From: Dyadobacter luteus
Lineage (GTDB): Bacteria > Bacteroidota > Bacteroidia > Cytophagales > Spirosomataceae
Direction: 5' to 3'
DNA length: 64,000 bases
Assembly (NCBI RefSeq): GCF_003383615.1
Contig: NZ_QNUL01000005.1
Coordinates: 248,001 to 312,000, forward strand
The notes under the pieces are model-generated. The model was not told where the DNA came from. It was given only the letters and a program-made list of their open reading frames with translations, and ran no database searches. Both the position numbers and the translations under genes were made by a program. Each line of letters begins with the position of its first letter. Positions within the stretch are counted from its first letter, which is position 1. Positions 1 through 8,046 of the stretch are shown here, piece after piece.

Positions 1-39
1 TTGCTGTTGCAGCACTCAGAGATTGTAAATAGCTATGAA

Positions 40-1758
40 TTAGTGTGAATCTCTCAGCACCTGATCCCCGGATCCTCCTTTCAGAAAATCAAGATCCGCG
101 CCTTCGTGGGCTTGCATCACATGTTTGATATGAAGATTTACATAACCCCTGTTGTAACCTAATTCCAGTGGTTTCCATGAGCCGCGCCTTTGTTCCAGTT
201 CTTCATCAGAAACTTCAAGATGTATTCGTCTGTTGGCAACATCCAGTTCAATGATATCTCCATCCTGAACCAGTGCCAATACACCTCCAACTGCAGCTTC
301 CGGTGATACGTGCAAAACAACTGTTCCAAAACCTGTTCCACTCATGCGTCCGTCTGATATCCTTACCATATCAATGACTCCTTTCGCCAGAAGCTTTTTA
401 GGTAATGACATATTCCCAACTTCCGGCATGCCCGGGTATCCCTTGGGCCCTACATTTTTCAGTACCAGAATACTATTTTCATCCACATCCAGATCAGGGT
501 CATCAAGTCTGGCTTTGTAATCGTCAATGTCTTCAAAGACCACTGCCGGCCCGCGGTGCTGCATGAGCTCCGGCTTCAAGGATGCGGATGGTTTAATTAC
601 TGCCCCGTTTATACACAGATTACCCCGAACCACAGCCAACCCAGTCAGATTTTTAACGGGTTCTTCCAAAGTGCCAATTACATTCGGATCGAAGCATTCT
701 GCAGTTGCAGAGTTTTCAGCCATCGTTTTACCGTTGGCAGTAATAACATTAGGATGTAACAATCCAATCATTTCTTTCATAACAACCGGCAGTCCACCCG
801 CGTAATAGAAATCTTCCATGAAGTAACCTCCGGATGGTTGCAAATTGAGAAGCAGAGGTATTTTTTCACAAAGCTGATTGAAGTCGTCGAGAGATAAGTC
901 AACGCCAATTCGTCCGGCTATAGCCAACAGGTGAATTACAAAATTGGTTGATCCGCCTATTGCAGCATTCAGCATAATTGCATTTTCAAAAGCCTCACGA
1001 GTGAGTATTTGAGATAGACGGAGATCTTCCTTCACCATATCAACAATCCTTCTGCCCGACATGTGTGCAATTCGTTTGCGGCGCGAATCGGCGGCAGGAA
1101 TAGCAGCGTTTTCCGGTAGGGTAAGTCCAAGGGATTCCACCATACAAGCCATAGTAGAAGCTGTTCCCATTACTGCGCAATGGCCATCGCTCCGGCACAT
1201 GCAGGCTTCCGAAGTTGTGAGCTCTTCCTGAGACATTTCGCCATTGCGATACATCTCACTGAACCTCCATATATCGCTGGTTCCAATTGTTTTTCCTCTG
1301 TAACGCCCTGTAAGCATAGGTCCTCCTGAAACCACAATCGTGGGAATATCAACACTGGCTGCACCCATTACAAGAGAAGGCGTGGTTTTATCACAACCGC
1401 AAAGCAGAACTACCCCGTCGATGGGGTTGGCACGGATGGACTCTTCTACATCCATACTAGCCAGGTTTCGGAAAAGCATAGCAGTGGGCTTCATCAGTGT
1501 TTCTCCCAAAGACATCACTGGAAATTCCAGAGGAAACCCACCTGCCTCCCATACGCCTCGTTTGACCGATTCGGCCAGTTCTCTAAAGTGCCCGTTACAC
1601 GGTGTGAGCTCAGAAAAGGTGTTGCAGATACCTATTACCGGGCGCCCCTCAAATTCGTCTCCGGGATAACCCTGGTTCTTCATCCAGGCTCTGTATATAA
1701 AACCGTCTTTACCTGATTTTCCGAACCAGTCTGTGCTACGCAATTTATTTTCTTTCAT
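40..1758 (-). CDS. IlvD/Edd family dehydratase (probable sugar-acid dehydratase)
   Basis: This 572-residue protein belongs to the IlvD/Edd family of iron-sulfur dehydratases, which remove water from 2,3-dihydroxy acids to give 2-keto acids. The expected ligands are visible: Cys54 in a CNTF...TPCN block, Cys122 and Lys124 in GCDK (the Lys is carboxylated in characterised pentonate dehydratases), and Cys194 in GHC. A RMSGTGFG block near the C-terminus carries the likely catalytic Ser. The RMSGTGFGTVVLHVSPEA wording and the length resemble L-arabinonate/pentonate dehydratases more than the branched-chain enzyme IlvD, and no ilv genes are adjacent. The exact substrate is inference. The gene is divergent from the beta-lactamase-like gene and is followed by only 39 bases before the window edge. 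Confidence 0.9.
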   Translation of the reverse strand: MKENKLRSTDWFGKSGKDGFIYRAWMKNQGYPGDEFEGRPVIGICNTFSELTPCNGHFRELAESVKRGVWEAGGFPLEFPVMSLGETLMKPTAMLFRNLASMDVEESIRANPIDGVVLLCGCDKTTPSLVMGAASVDIPTIVVSGGPMLTGRYRGKTIGTSDIWRFSEMYRNGEMSQEELTTSEACMCRSDGHCAVMGTASTMACMVESLGLTLPENAAIPAADSRRKRIAHMSGRRIVDMVKEDLRLSQILTREAFENAIMLNAAIGGSTNFVIHLLAIAGRIGVDLSLDDFNQLCEKIPLLLNLQPSGGYFMEDFYYAGGLPVVMKEMIGLLHPNVITANGKTMAENSATAECFDPNVIGTLEEPVKNLTGLAVVRGNLCINGAVIKPSASLKPELMQHRGPAVVFEDIDDYKARLDDPDLDVDENSILVLKNVGPKGYPGMPEVGNMSLPKKLLAKGVIDMVRISDGRMSGTGFGTVVLHVSPEAAVGGVLALVQDGDIIELDVANRRIHLEVSDEELEQRRGSWKPLELGYNRGYVNLHIKHVMQAHEGADLDFLKGGSGDQVLRDSH

Positions 1759-1872
1759 TTTATCGCCATATTTTATAATTAATCAATAAAGGCGTAAATC
1801 AGTAAAATATAATTTACAGAAGCCTTTAAAATAAAATATGTATATTCGTTCGGTACCCGTCTGAAATGATCT

Positions 1873-3123
1873 ATGGTAAAAAATAGAATTTGTAAGCTCC
1901 TGATTTTCTTTTTTTCTGTTTCATTTTCTCACTTATCGTGGGGGCAATTTCAGCCAGATTCTTTCCTTGAAAAATTGCTTAAAAAGCAGCCGGAGAAATT
2001 TTCTCAACTCCTGGACAATCCCGACAAATATCAGATTCAGATTCTTTACACCCGCATCGACAGGAATAAGAATAATGAACCTCGTTTTCAATCCTACGGC
2101 TACCATGTTGATGCATCAAAGTATTTTTATCCGGCAAGCACTGTAAAACTCGCTGCAGCAGTAGTGGCGTTGGAGAAATTGAAAAAGCTAGGTATTGATA
2201 AACATGCACATATGTTTACCGGCGCAGCCAGACAAAGCCAGACTGAAGTGTTGACAGATACCACTGCGGAAGATAAGCTACCTTCAGTTGCTCATTACAT
2301 ACGGAAGATTTTAATAGCCAGTGATAATGATGCTTTCAACAGGTTGTATGAGTTTATAGGACAAGAGGAGTTGAATGAGACACTGCATCGCAAAGGATTT
2401 CAGAATGTCCGCATTGCCCATCGATTAGAAACGAATTTGAACTCCGAAGAAAACAGGTATACCAATCCGGTTCGTTTTGAGTGGGAGGGAAAGACCGTTT
2501 ATGAACAACCTGAGGCTTATTCTTCGAAAACGTATTTTTCTGATACTCCGATTTTGGTGGGTACGGGATATATGCAGGATGGCACGCTGGTGGAAAAGCC
2601 TTTCGATTTTGCCGAGAAAAACTTCTTTGCACTGGAAGAGCAGCATAAGCTTCTAAAAGCCATCTTCTTTCCTGAGCAGGCACCTGTACAGCAACGGTTC
2701 GATCTTACAAGTGATGATTACACATTCCTGTACCGGTATATGTCACAATTTCCGGTGGAAACCAGCTTTCCGGAAAATTATACAGACGACTACTACGATG
2801 GCTATGTAAAATACCTGATGTTCGGAGCAACGCATACACGATTACCAAGGCATATCAGATTATTCAACAAATCAGGTGAGGCATATGGTTATGTGTTGGA
2901 TAACGCCTACATCGCGGATTTCGAAAAGGGAATTGAGTTTATGCTAACTGCCGTAATCTATGCCAATGAAGACGGCATTATCAATGATGATAAATATGAT
3001 TACGAAAGTGTAGGCTTACCATTTTTGGCCAATCTGGGGAAAGCTATTTTCGATTATGAGTTGAACCGTAAGCATACAGTTCGCCCCGATCTTGGCCGAT
3101 TTGAAGTGGAATACGATAAATAG
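1873..3123 (+). CDS. Class A beta-lactamase-related serine hydrolase
   Basis: The 416-residue product starts with a hydrophobic signal peptide ending near GQF (about residue 25), so it should be exported. It shows the three active-site motifs of penicillin-recognising serine hydrolases: SxxK as S89-T-V-K92, SDN at 150-152, and a KSG triad at 333-335 in place of KTG. It is longer than a typical class A beta-lactamase (about 290 residues), with an insertion between SDN and KSG. Such proteins in Bacteroidota are usually annotated as beta-lactamase-family hydrolases of unknown physiological substrate. Whether it gives resistance or acts on peptidoglycan or peptides cannot be decided here. The ATG at 1873 is directly followed by the signal peptide. 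The gene stops 7 bases before the convergent MerC-like gene. Confidence 0.85.
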   Translation: MVKNRICKLLIFFFSVSFSHLSWGQFQPDSFLEKLLKKQPEKFSQLLDNPDKYQIQILYTRIDRNKNNEPRFQSYGYHVDASKYFYPASTVKLAAAVVALEKLKKLGIDKHAHMFTGAARQSQTEVLTDTTAEDKLPSVAHYIRKILIASDNDAFNRLYEFIGQEELNETLHRKGFQNVRIAHRLETNLNSEENRYTNPVRFEWEGKTVYEQPEAYSSKTYFSDTPILVGTGYMQDGTLVEKPFDFAEKNFFALEEQHKLLKAIFFPEQAPVQQRFDLTSDDYTFLYRYMSQFPVETSFPENYTDDYYDGYVKYLMFGATHTRLPRHIRLFNKSGEAYGYVLDNAYIADFEKGIEFMLTAVIYANEDGIINDDKYDYESVGLPFLANLGKAIFDYELNRKHTVRPDLGRFEVEYDK

Positions 3124-3130
3124 GATTGCC

Positions 3131-3529
3131 TCAGGAAGCGCGGAATCTTAACCGCGGTGCAATCTGGCAAATGTATAGGTTGATCAAATGACCTGCAATC
3201 AGCAAACCTGAACCTACATAGCCTAAGATTGTAAATACCGGATGTGTATTTTCAAATAGCAAGGATACTGCGAAAATCCCCAGCGCTCCCCAGAGTAAAA
3301 CTCTCAGCGGAAGAGATTTATGCTCTTTGGTGGCGAAGTAGACAGCCGCGCCGTTGATTATAATAAAGAAATAGTCGAGAGACAAAAGCCCTGTATGTAC
3401 ATGATGATCATGCGCTATGGTAGTGGTACCAAAAGCTAATGCAGGAACTAACAGGCAATGTATGATGCAAAGTACTGACCCCAATATCCCTATATAATCC
3501 GCTTTCCCGTGTGAGTGTGTTACCTTCAT
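3131..3529 (-). CDS. MerC-domain membrane protein
   Basis: This 132-residue integral membrane protein has about four hydrophobic helices (roughly 13-33, 48-66, 75-92, 98-118). It carries the MerC-family signature C21-I-I-H24-C25 in the first helix. MerC proteins were first described as mercury transporters, but in Bacteroidota small MerC-domain proteins often sit beside Fur/Zur regulators without any mer operon, as here. The His-rich segments HSHG (N-terminus) and HDHHVH (loop) would suit metal binding. Its promoter carries a palindrome shared with the TonB-receptor promoter at 7173-7203, so it is probably a metal-controlled transporter. Zinc is the best guess and is inference. It is divergent from the Fur-family gene. 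Confidence 0.8.
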   Translation of the reverse strand: MKVTHSHGKADYIGILGSVLCIIHCLLVPALAFGTTTIAHDHHVHTGLLSLDYFFIIINGAAVYFATKEHKSLPLRVLLWGALGIFAVSLLFENTHPVFTILGYVGSGLLIAGHLINLYICQIAPRLRFRAS

Positions 3530-3548
3530 ACTAAATACAATGATGTTG

Positions 3549-3590
3549 CAAAAATAACACTGATTTGAATTACTTGCAACAGGGTTGCAG
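3549..3590 (-). promoter_or_regulatory. Promoter with overlapping 17-bp palindrome, upstream of the MerC-like gene
   Basis: Read on the minus strand, a -7 element TATTTTTG (3549-3556) lies exactly 20 bases downstream of a TTG -33 element (3577-3579), matching the Bacteroidota promoter pattern. The -33 element lies inside a 17-bp inverted repeat at 3574-3590, TTGCAAC-AGG-GTTGCAG on the plus strand. A repressor bound there would cover the -33 element. The same promoter and palindrome recur at 7173-7203. A Fur/Zur-type repressor from the neighbouring gene is the natural candidate, by inference. Confidence 0.65.
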
Positions 3591-3661
3591 TGTTTTGTTT
3601 GATTATTTTTATAGAATATAGTGGGATTGTGTTAAAACTGGATTTTTATCATATAAGAACT

Positions 3662-3669
3662 TAACTTTG
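3662..3669 (+). promoter_or_regulatory. Possible -7 element of the Fur-family gene
   Basis: TAACTTTG matches the Bacteroidota -7 consensus TAnnTTTG and lies about 60 bases before the ATG of the Fur-family gene. No convincing TTTG was found at the -33 position, so this is only suggestive. Confidence 0.35.
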
Positions 3670-3727
3670 ACTCTGAGGGTTCTATGATTGTTATGGCCTT
3701 TACGCGCTTACCAAATTGTTAGAAATA

Positions 3728-4141
3728 ATGGATCAATTGAGAGAAACACTGAAAGTGCACCAACTGCGTACTACTACATGCCGCGAGGATGTGCTCTCAA
3801 CTTTTATAAATAAAAAAAATGCACTGTCGCACGGAGATCTTGAAGGAGCACTTGGGGAGAACTACGACAGGGTCACTATATACCGGACATTGAAAACCTT
3901 TTTGGAAAAGGGAATTATCCATAAAGTGCTTGATGATGAAGGATTACGTTATGCGCTTTGTTCGCATAGCTGCTCTGAAGAAAAGCATCAGCATGATCAC
4001 ATTCACTTCAAATGCAATATTTGTGGGAAAACCAACTGTCTGGAAAATCAGCTTATTCCGGAAATTGCGTTACCCCAAGGATATAAGCCTGAAAACTTCA
4101 ATTTGCTGATTCAGGGAACTTGTCCCAGCTGCAATAATTAA
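3728..4141 (+). CDS. Fur-family transcriptional regulator, Zur-like
   Basis: The 137-residue product has the Fur layout: an N-terminal winged helix (about residues 10-75, including the DRVTIYRTLKTF recognition segment) and a C-terminal metal-binding half. The latter has two CxxC pairs (C96/C99 and C132/C135) and a His-rich stretch HQHDHIHF. It lies between a MerC-domain gene and a TonB-receptor/lipoprotein operon. Both of those have a matching palindrome in their promoters, which points to a Zur-type zinc repressor, though Fur or another metal specificity is possible. I chose the ATG at 3728. An in-frame TTG at 3716 would add four residues, but TTG is less likely. A strong hairpin follows the stop codon. 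Confidence 0.85.
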   Translation: MDQLRETLKVHQLRTTTCREDVLSTFINKKNALSHGDLEGALGENYDRVTIYRTLKTFLEKGIIHKVLDDEGLRYALCSHSCSEEKHQHDHIHFKCNICGKTNCLENQLIPEIALPQGYKPENFNLLIQGTCPSCNN

Positions 4142-4183
4142 AAACTAACCCGGACTTGCCATCGCAGGTCCGGGTTAGTTTTT
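4141..4183. terminator. Bidirectional terminator between the Fur-family gene and the lipoprotein gene
   Basis: A perfect 15-bp inverted repeat (AAAACTAACCCGGAC at 4141-4155 with its complement at 4168-4182) has a 12-base loop. It has A/T runs on both sides and overlaps the stop codons of the two convergent genes, so it can terminate both. Confidence 0.85.
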
Positions 4184-4733
4184 ATTGTACTTTCAAAGGG
4201 AAGTCGACATTCACATCATCGCTTCCCGGAGTGGCAGATCCGTTTTTGGTGCCCACCTGATGTCTCAATTGTACTTTTAATGTTCCCGTTCCGGCCGCCC
4301 CTGTAACGGCCTGTCCTTTAATTCCTATGGGCAGGTTGTTTGCATCCTTGTCACTTGCAGTGTATGCCAGAAGAGCCGCTGGTGAAGTGGTATAAACAAA
4401 AAGGTGGTCAACTGCTTCTTCTGCAACTTCTTTGGTAATATCTACAGCCGGGGATTTACTTTCATCCAAAATCTGTGTTTCTACTGAATAAGTAGTTGCC
4501 GGTTTCAGCGTGATGTTATCAATCACGGGCGGATTACCGCCTTCACCGTCAGGATCACTTGATTTGAAAGTTGTAACATTAGTGGTACCCTGCTCTGTAA
4601 ACTTCAGAATTACAGTTGTGATAAGCTCGTTTTCGTCATCGGGAGCTACATCTTCGCCGGAGTCTTTACATTGAGTAAAAAGTGCTGTCATACCGAGCAG
4701 CATAACCCAGGTTAGTTTGCGATTTATTTTCAT
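4182..4733 (-). CDS. Outer-membrane lipoprotein of the TonB-receptor operon
   Basis: This 183-residue protein begins with a lipoprotein signal peptide (hydrophobic core, then LFTQC with Cys22 as the lipidation site). It is followed by an acidic Asp/Glu-rich linker and a beta-rich body with repeated Thr/Val strands. I do not recognise a catalytic motif. It is encoded 36 bases after the TonB-dependent receptor and ends in the terminator shared with the Fur-family gene, so it is the second gene of that operon. A role as a surface or periplasmic partner of the receptor in metal uptake is inferred from position and from the receptor's metal-type promoter. Confidence 0.7.
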   Translation of the reverse strand: MKINRKLTWVMLLGMTALFTQCKDSGEDVAPDDENELITTVILKFTEQGTTNVTTFKSSDPDGEGGNPPVIDNITLKPATTYSVETQILDESKSPAVDITKEVAEEAVDHLFVYTTSPAALLAYTASDKDANNLPIGIKGQAVTGAAGTGTLKVQLRHQVGTKNGSATPGSDDVNVDFPLKVQ

Positions 4734-4769
4734 AGTTAACAGTTATTGTGAACAAAAAGAATTTTAAAA

Positions 4770-7133
4770 CTAGGCACCAAATTTCCATCTCAGGCGCAAT
4801 GAAACCTGGCGTCCCATGTCATCTGCATAATACCTGAACCGGTTGAGGTAATCGCGGTAGGCAACATTGAACAGGTTATTGACCGCCAGACTAACTTCAA
4901 ACTCATTCTTCTCAGATACAGGAATTGTAGTCCCCGCCTGAATATTCCAGAGTGAGTATGCCTTTGGAGGCGGGGCGAAATCGCTGTTCTCGGGCACGCG
5001 TTTCTGTTGTGCGACAAAAAGATTTCCCGCGGAGATATATGTATTCTGGATCTTTGTTCCCGCTCCAATCAGATATTTGAGTTGGTTTTCCAATCTGTTA
5101 GGCGGAATCATAACCAGATAATTCTTATTGCCTTTGTCATATACATTGAGATAACTCAACTTGCCTGTCCAGATCAGTTTGTGTAACACTTCCCAGTCTA
5201 CTGCAAGATCCACACCTCTGAATACTGCATTGGTTTGTGTATATTTAAAGTAAGGAAACGCACCACGAATTGTTAAGATCGGCTCAGGCTGAGGTTGCAG
5301 ATAAATATAATCGGCTATATAATTGTAGTATCCACCTAGTTCAATAGTCAACCGGGAAGAGGTGTATTTGAAACTTGCGATTGTATTTACTGCCTTCTCC
5401 TGCTGTAAAGTTGAATCTCCTTTCTCGTAAGCCGCTGCGCCGTGATGGACGCCGTCACTGAAAAGTTCACTTACGTTCGGAGCACGCCAGGCGGTACCTA
5501 CGTTCAGGGTCATGGATAAGTTCTGAGTCAAATTTCTGGCTGCACCTATTGTTCCTGAAAAATTAGAAAAAGTAAAATCAGTAGATACTTTTTCTCTGCG
5601 TACAATACGATGAGTGGACAAAGTCCTGTAATCAAAACGAGCTCCCGCTTCAAGTTCCCATCCGTGTGTAACCAGCCTTTCTATCCAGAATAAGCCTACA
5701 GTGAACTGGTTAAAATTGGGAATCAACGGACGTCCGTTCATCAGATTGTACTGGTAAAGAGAGCTGAGACCGATTTGTCCGCTTATTTTTTTACCAATCG
5801 GTTTATGATCCCATACAATATCGTTGGTCAATGTATTGAGCTTAAAGCTAAGTTCAGGCCGGTTCAGGGCAGCTATGGAATCATTACGGGGCCTGTGCAA
5901 ATCGAACTCATTCCGGTCATTGAGCTGCTGGGCAATGGTCCATTGCAATTTATTACCGTCCTTAAAATGATAATGTGTTTCGGCTTTGATCAGGTTATGT
6001 AATACGTTCTGATTCGGTCGCTCAATCGCATAACTAAATCCTGACTTAACTAATGGTTCGCCGTTTTTGATCACATTCAATAAGTCGGTAAGGCTGCCGA
6101 TATGGGCTCCTGAGAATATCCCTATTTTGGTATCAAACCGGCTATAAAACAGATCAATACCGAAACCTTTGTTGCGGTACCCGGCAGCAAGAGAAAAGTT
6201 ATTTTCGCTCGAACCAGTATTGTCAAGGAAGTAATTTGGAGTTCGGATGTTTCCGCCTCTTTTCAATGTTCCCTGTGCACGCCAGCCAAAACCTTTGAGA
6301 TTACGAATACCTCCTTGTAGTGTGGAAGAAATAACTCCCTGCCTGCCATTCATAAAGCCTGCCATATTGACTTCGCCTGACAAGGGTTTATTGATCGGTA
6401 ATTCTTCAGGTTCAACCAGAATAACACCGCCAATAGCATCCGATCCATAACGAACCCCGGCGGCACCTTTCACCACGGAAAGACGGGTGGCAACAAACGG
6501 ATCAATTTCCGGGGCATGTTCAGATCCCCATTGCTGGCCTTCCTGCCGTATACCATTGTTCATGATCAGTACGCGGTTGCTATGCATACCATGGATGACA
6601 GGCTTGGAAATGGAAGCACCTGTTTGTAATGAAGTTACACCTGTCAATCCTTTCAGGCTTTCCGCAAGATTATCTCCACGCGTTTTGAAAAGTTCTGTAC
6701 CTGATAAAGTGGTTAATGGCTGAGATGCAGGTGCATCCGTTCTGTGTGCGGTAATTTCTACATCCTTTAAATGAATTTCACTTTCCTCCAATGTAAAATC
6801 TTCTTCATGTCCGGAAGTAAGGTCTATTTTTTCACGAAAAGGATTATATCCAACGATTCGGCATTCTATCTCATAACTGCCGGGACAAATGTGATCCAGC
6901 ATATATCTTCCCTGTTCATCGGTGAAAACTGCTTTATTCTGTCCGACCATTAAAACGGTAGCCCCGATCACCGGCAGACCTGTATGCTGATCCCGCACTA
7001 CTCCTTTTATAAAACATGCACAGGCTGGTGTTTGAGCAAGAGAGTAAGTAGATGTCAATAAGAGAAGAAAAACTCCTGAAAATATGCTGATTATTGATTT
7101 TCTCACAATTGACAATTTGCTCATCGGTATCAT
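4770..7133 (-). CDS. TonB-dependent receptor with carboxypeptidase-like N-domain (possible metal receptor)
   Basis: The 787-residue receptor has a signal peptide (to about residue 33), a carboxypeptidase-regulatory-like beta-sandwich (about 40-125), a plug domain (about 135-245, with SNRVLIMNNGIRQ and GSEHAPEIDPF) and a 22-strand-type barrel to the C-terminus, which ends in aromatic-rich RLRWKFGA. The plug wording around SEHAPEIDPF resembles zinc receptors of the ZnuD type. That, together with a Zur-like regulator and MerC protein next door, makes zinc or another metal the likely substrate (inference; haem or siderophore are alternatives). Another in-frame ATG three codons downstream is possible as the start. 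The promoter contains the palindrome shared with the MerC promoter. The lipoprotein gene follows in the same operon. Confidence 0.88.
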   Translation of the reverse strand: MIPMSKLSIVRKSIISIFSGVFLLLLTSTYSLAQTPACACFIKGVVRDQHTGLPVIGATVLMVGQNKAVFTDEQGRYMLDHICPGSYEIECRIVGYNPFREKIDLTSGHEEDFTLEESEIHLKDVEITAHRTDAPASQPLTTLSGTELFKTRGDNLAESLKGLTGVTSLQTGASISKPVIHGMHSNRVLIMNNGIRQEGQQWGSEHAPEIDPFVATRLSVVKGAAGVRYGSDAIGGVILVEPEELPINKPLSGEVNMAGFMNGRQGVISSTLQGGIRNLKGFGWRAQGTLKRGGNIRTPNYFLDNTGSSENNFSLAAGYRNKGFGIDLFYSRFDTKIGIFSGAHIGSLTDLLNVIKNGEPLVKSGFSYAIERPNQNVLHNLIKAETHYHFKDGNKLQWTIAQQLNDRNEFDLHRPRNDSIAALNRPELSFKLNTLTNDIVWDHKPIGKKISGQIGLSSLYQYNLMNGRPLIPNFNQFTVGLFWIERLVTHGWELEAGARFDYRTLSTHRIVRREKVSTDFTFSNFSGTIGAARNLTQNLSMTLNVGTAWRAPNVSELFSDGVHHGAAAYEKGDSTLQQEKAVNTIASFKYTSSRLTIELGGYYNYIADYIYLQPQPEPILTIRGAFPYFKYTQTNAVFRGVDLAVDWEVLHKLIWTGKLSYLNVYDKGNKNYLVMIPPNRLENQLKYLIGAGTKIQNTYISAGNLFVAQQKRVPENSDFAPPPKAYSLWNIQAGTTIPVSEKNEFEVSLAVNNLFNVAYRDYLNRFRYYADDMGRQVSLRLRWKFGA

Positions 7134-7172
7134 TTATACTAAGTGCAGTATACTTTATATGTTACACTGTTG

Positions 7173-7203
7173 CAAAAATAAGGTATATGCAACTGTGTTG
7201 CAA
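7173..7203 (-). promoter_or_regulatory. Promoter with overlapping 17-bp palindrome, upstream of the TonB receptor
   Basis: On the minus strand, TTG (7201-7203) is followed after exactly 20 bases by TATTTTTG (7173-7180), the same -33/-7 arrangement as the MerC promoter. A palindrome ATGCAAC-TGT-GTTGCAA at 7187-7203 covers the -33 element and part of the spacer. Its centre lies 15 bases from the -7 element, against 26 in the MerC promoter, a shift of about one helical turn. Confidence 0.65.
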
Positions 7204-7255
7204 TATATATTCTGAAGTATTTTAACTTACTGTTATTTTCTGCATTGCTTAACAA

Positions 7256-7263
7256 TACCTTTG
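7256..7263 (+). promoter_or_regulatory. -7 promoter element of the conserved membrane protein gene
   Basis: TACCTTTG is a perfect TAnnTTTG match. It implies that transcription starts near 7270, which excludes the upstream in-frame TTG at 7245 as a translation start. No clear -33 element is visible. Confidence 0.45.
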
Positions 7264-7289
7264 CAGCGGAAATTTTTAGCTATTGTAAA

Positions 7290-8045
7290 TTGACATTCCT
7301 GATTATTGTAAAAATCCTGCTCATGCCTCCACTCATAGCAGGTGTGACGCTTGCAGTTCGAAAGTGGGGCGAGGGCTTTGGTGGCTGGATAGGAGGCTTT
7401 CCCTGGGTTGCAGGGCCTATTTCATTTTTTATAGCGCTTGAACACGGCCCCGATTTTGCGGCGGCTACCATTCCGTCTGCTATGCTTGGCTCGGTAGGTA
7501 CAATGTTTTTTGCGCTGGTATATGCAGTTGCGGCGTCACGTATGCGCTGGTTCCCTGCCGTGTTGTTGAGTTATGCTGCGTTTTTTGTTGTAGCGACAGC
7601 ATCTTTAGGTAAAACAGTATCCATCCTGACCGGCCTCTTACTGAATCTGGTCATTCTCACAGGTACATTGTATATTTTTCCTAAACCAAAAGGCAAGGTG
7701 GAGGCAAAAAAGCAGCCATCTTACGATATCCCGTTAAGGATGCTTGTTGCTACTTTTTTTGTCGTTATGCTCACTCAGCTTGCAGACTATCTCGGCCCGA
7801 CCTGGAGTGGTATTCTTACACCGTTTCCTATCATGACATCTACCCTGGCTGTATTTACACATTCACAGCAAGGCTCAGATGCGGCTGCAAGAATTCTGTA
7901 TGGATTGCTGTTGGCAGGTTATGGGTTTGTTACTTTTCTGCTGGGCGTATATTGGCTTGTACCCATGTTCGGGCTGTGGACTTATGCTGTACTGATGGTA
8001 CTGACCATGCTGATAAATGGCGTCACGATCAAGCTGATCAGATAG
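7290..8045 (+). CDS. Conserved integral membrane protein with two-fold internal repeat
   Basis: The frame encodes about 250 residues with seven or eight hydrophobic helices. Two halves look related: GGFPWVAGPISFFIALEHG in the first and LTPFPIMTSTLAVFTHSQQG in the second share the pattern of a Pro-rich helix end followed by a small-residue helix and a His. I know the family only as conserved bacterial membrane proteins without assigned function. The start is uncertain. I prefer TTG at 7290 because a -7 element at 7256-7263 would leave the TTG at 7245 outside the transcript; ATG at 7323 is a further alternative. It converges on the beta-propeller gene with a single base between stop codons. Confidence 0.7.
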   Translation: MTFLIIVKILLMPPLIAGVTLAVRKWGEGFGGWIGGFPWVAGPISFFIALEHGPDFAAATIPSAMLGSVGTMFFALVYAVAASRMRWFPAVLLSYAAFFVVATASLGKTVSILTGLLLNLVILTGTLYIFPKPKGKVEAKKQPSYDIPLRMLVATFFVVMLTQLADYLGPTWSGILTPFPIMTSTLAVFTHSQQGSDAAARILYGLLLAGYGFVTFLLGVYWLVPMFGLWTYAVLMVLTMLINGVTIKLIR

Positions 8046-8046
8046 T

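Noticed and set aside
527..805. Long antisense open frames opposite the dehydratase and other genes as possible genes.
   Set aside because: They lie entirely inside well-supported genes, have no family resemblance and arise from codon bias of the opposite strand.
3131..3529. A mercury-resistance operon around the MerC-like gene.
   Set aside because: No merR, merT, merP or merA homologue is near. The neighbours and shared operator point to another metal.
7245..7289. TTG at 7245 as the start of the conserved membrane protein.
   Set aside because: A perfect -7 element at 7256-7263 would place the transcript start downstream of it. The shorter start also gives a normal first helix.
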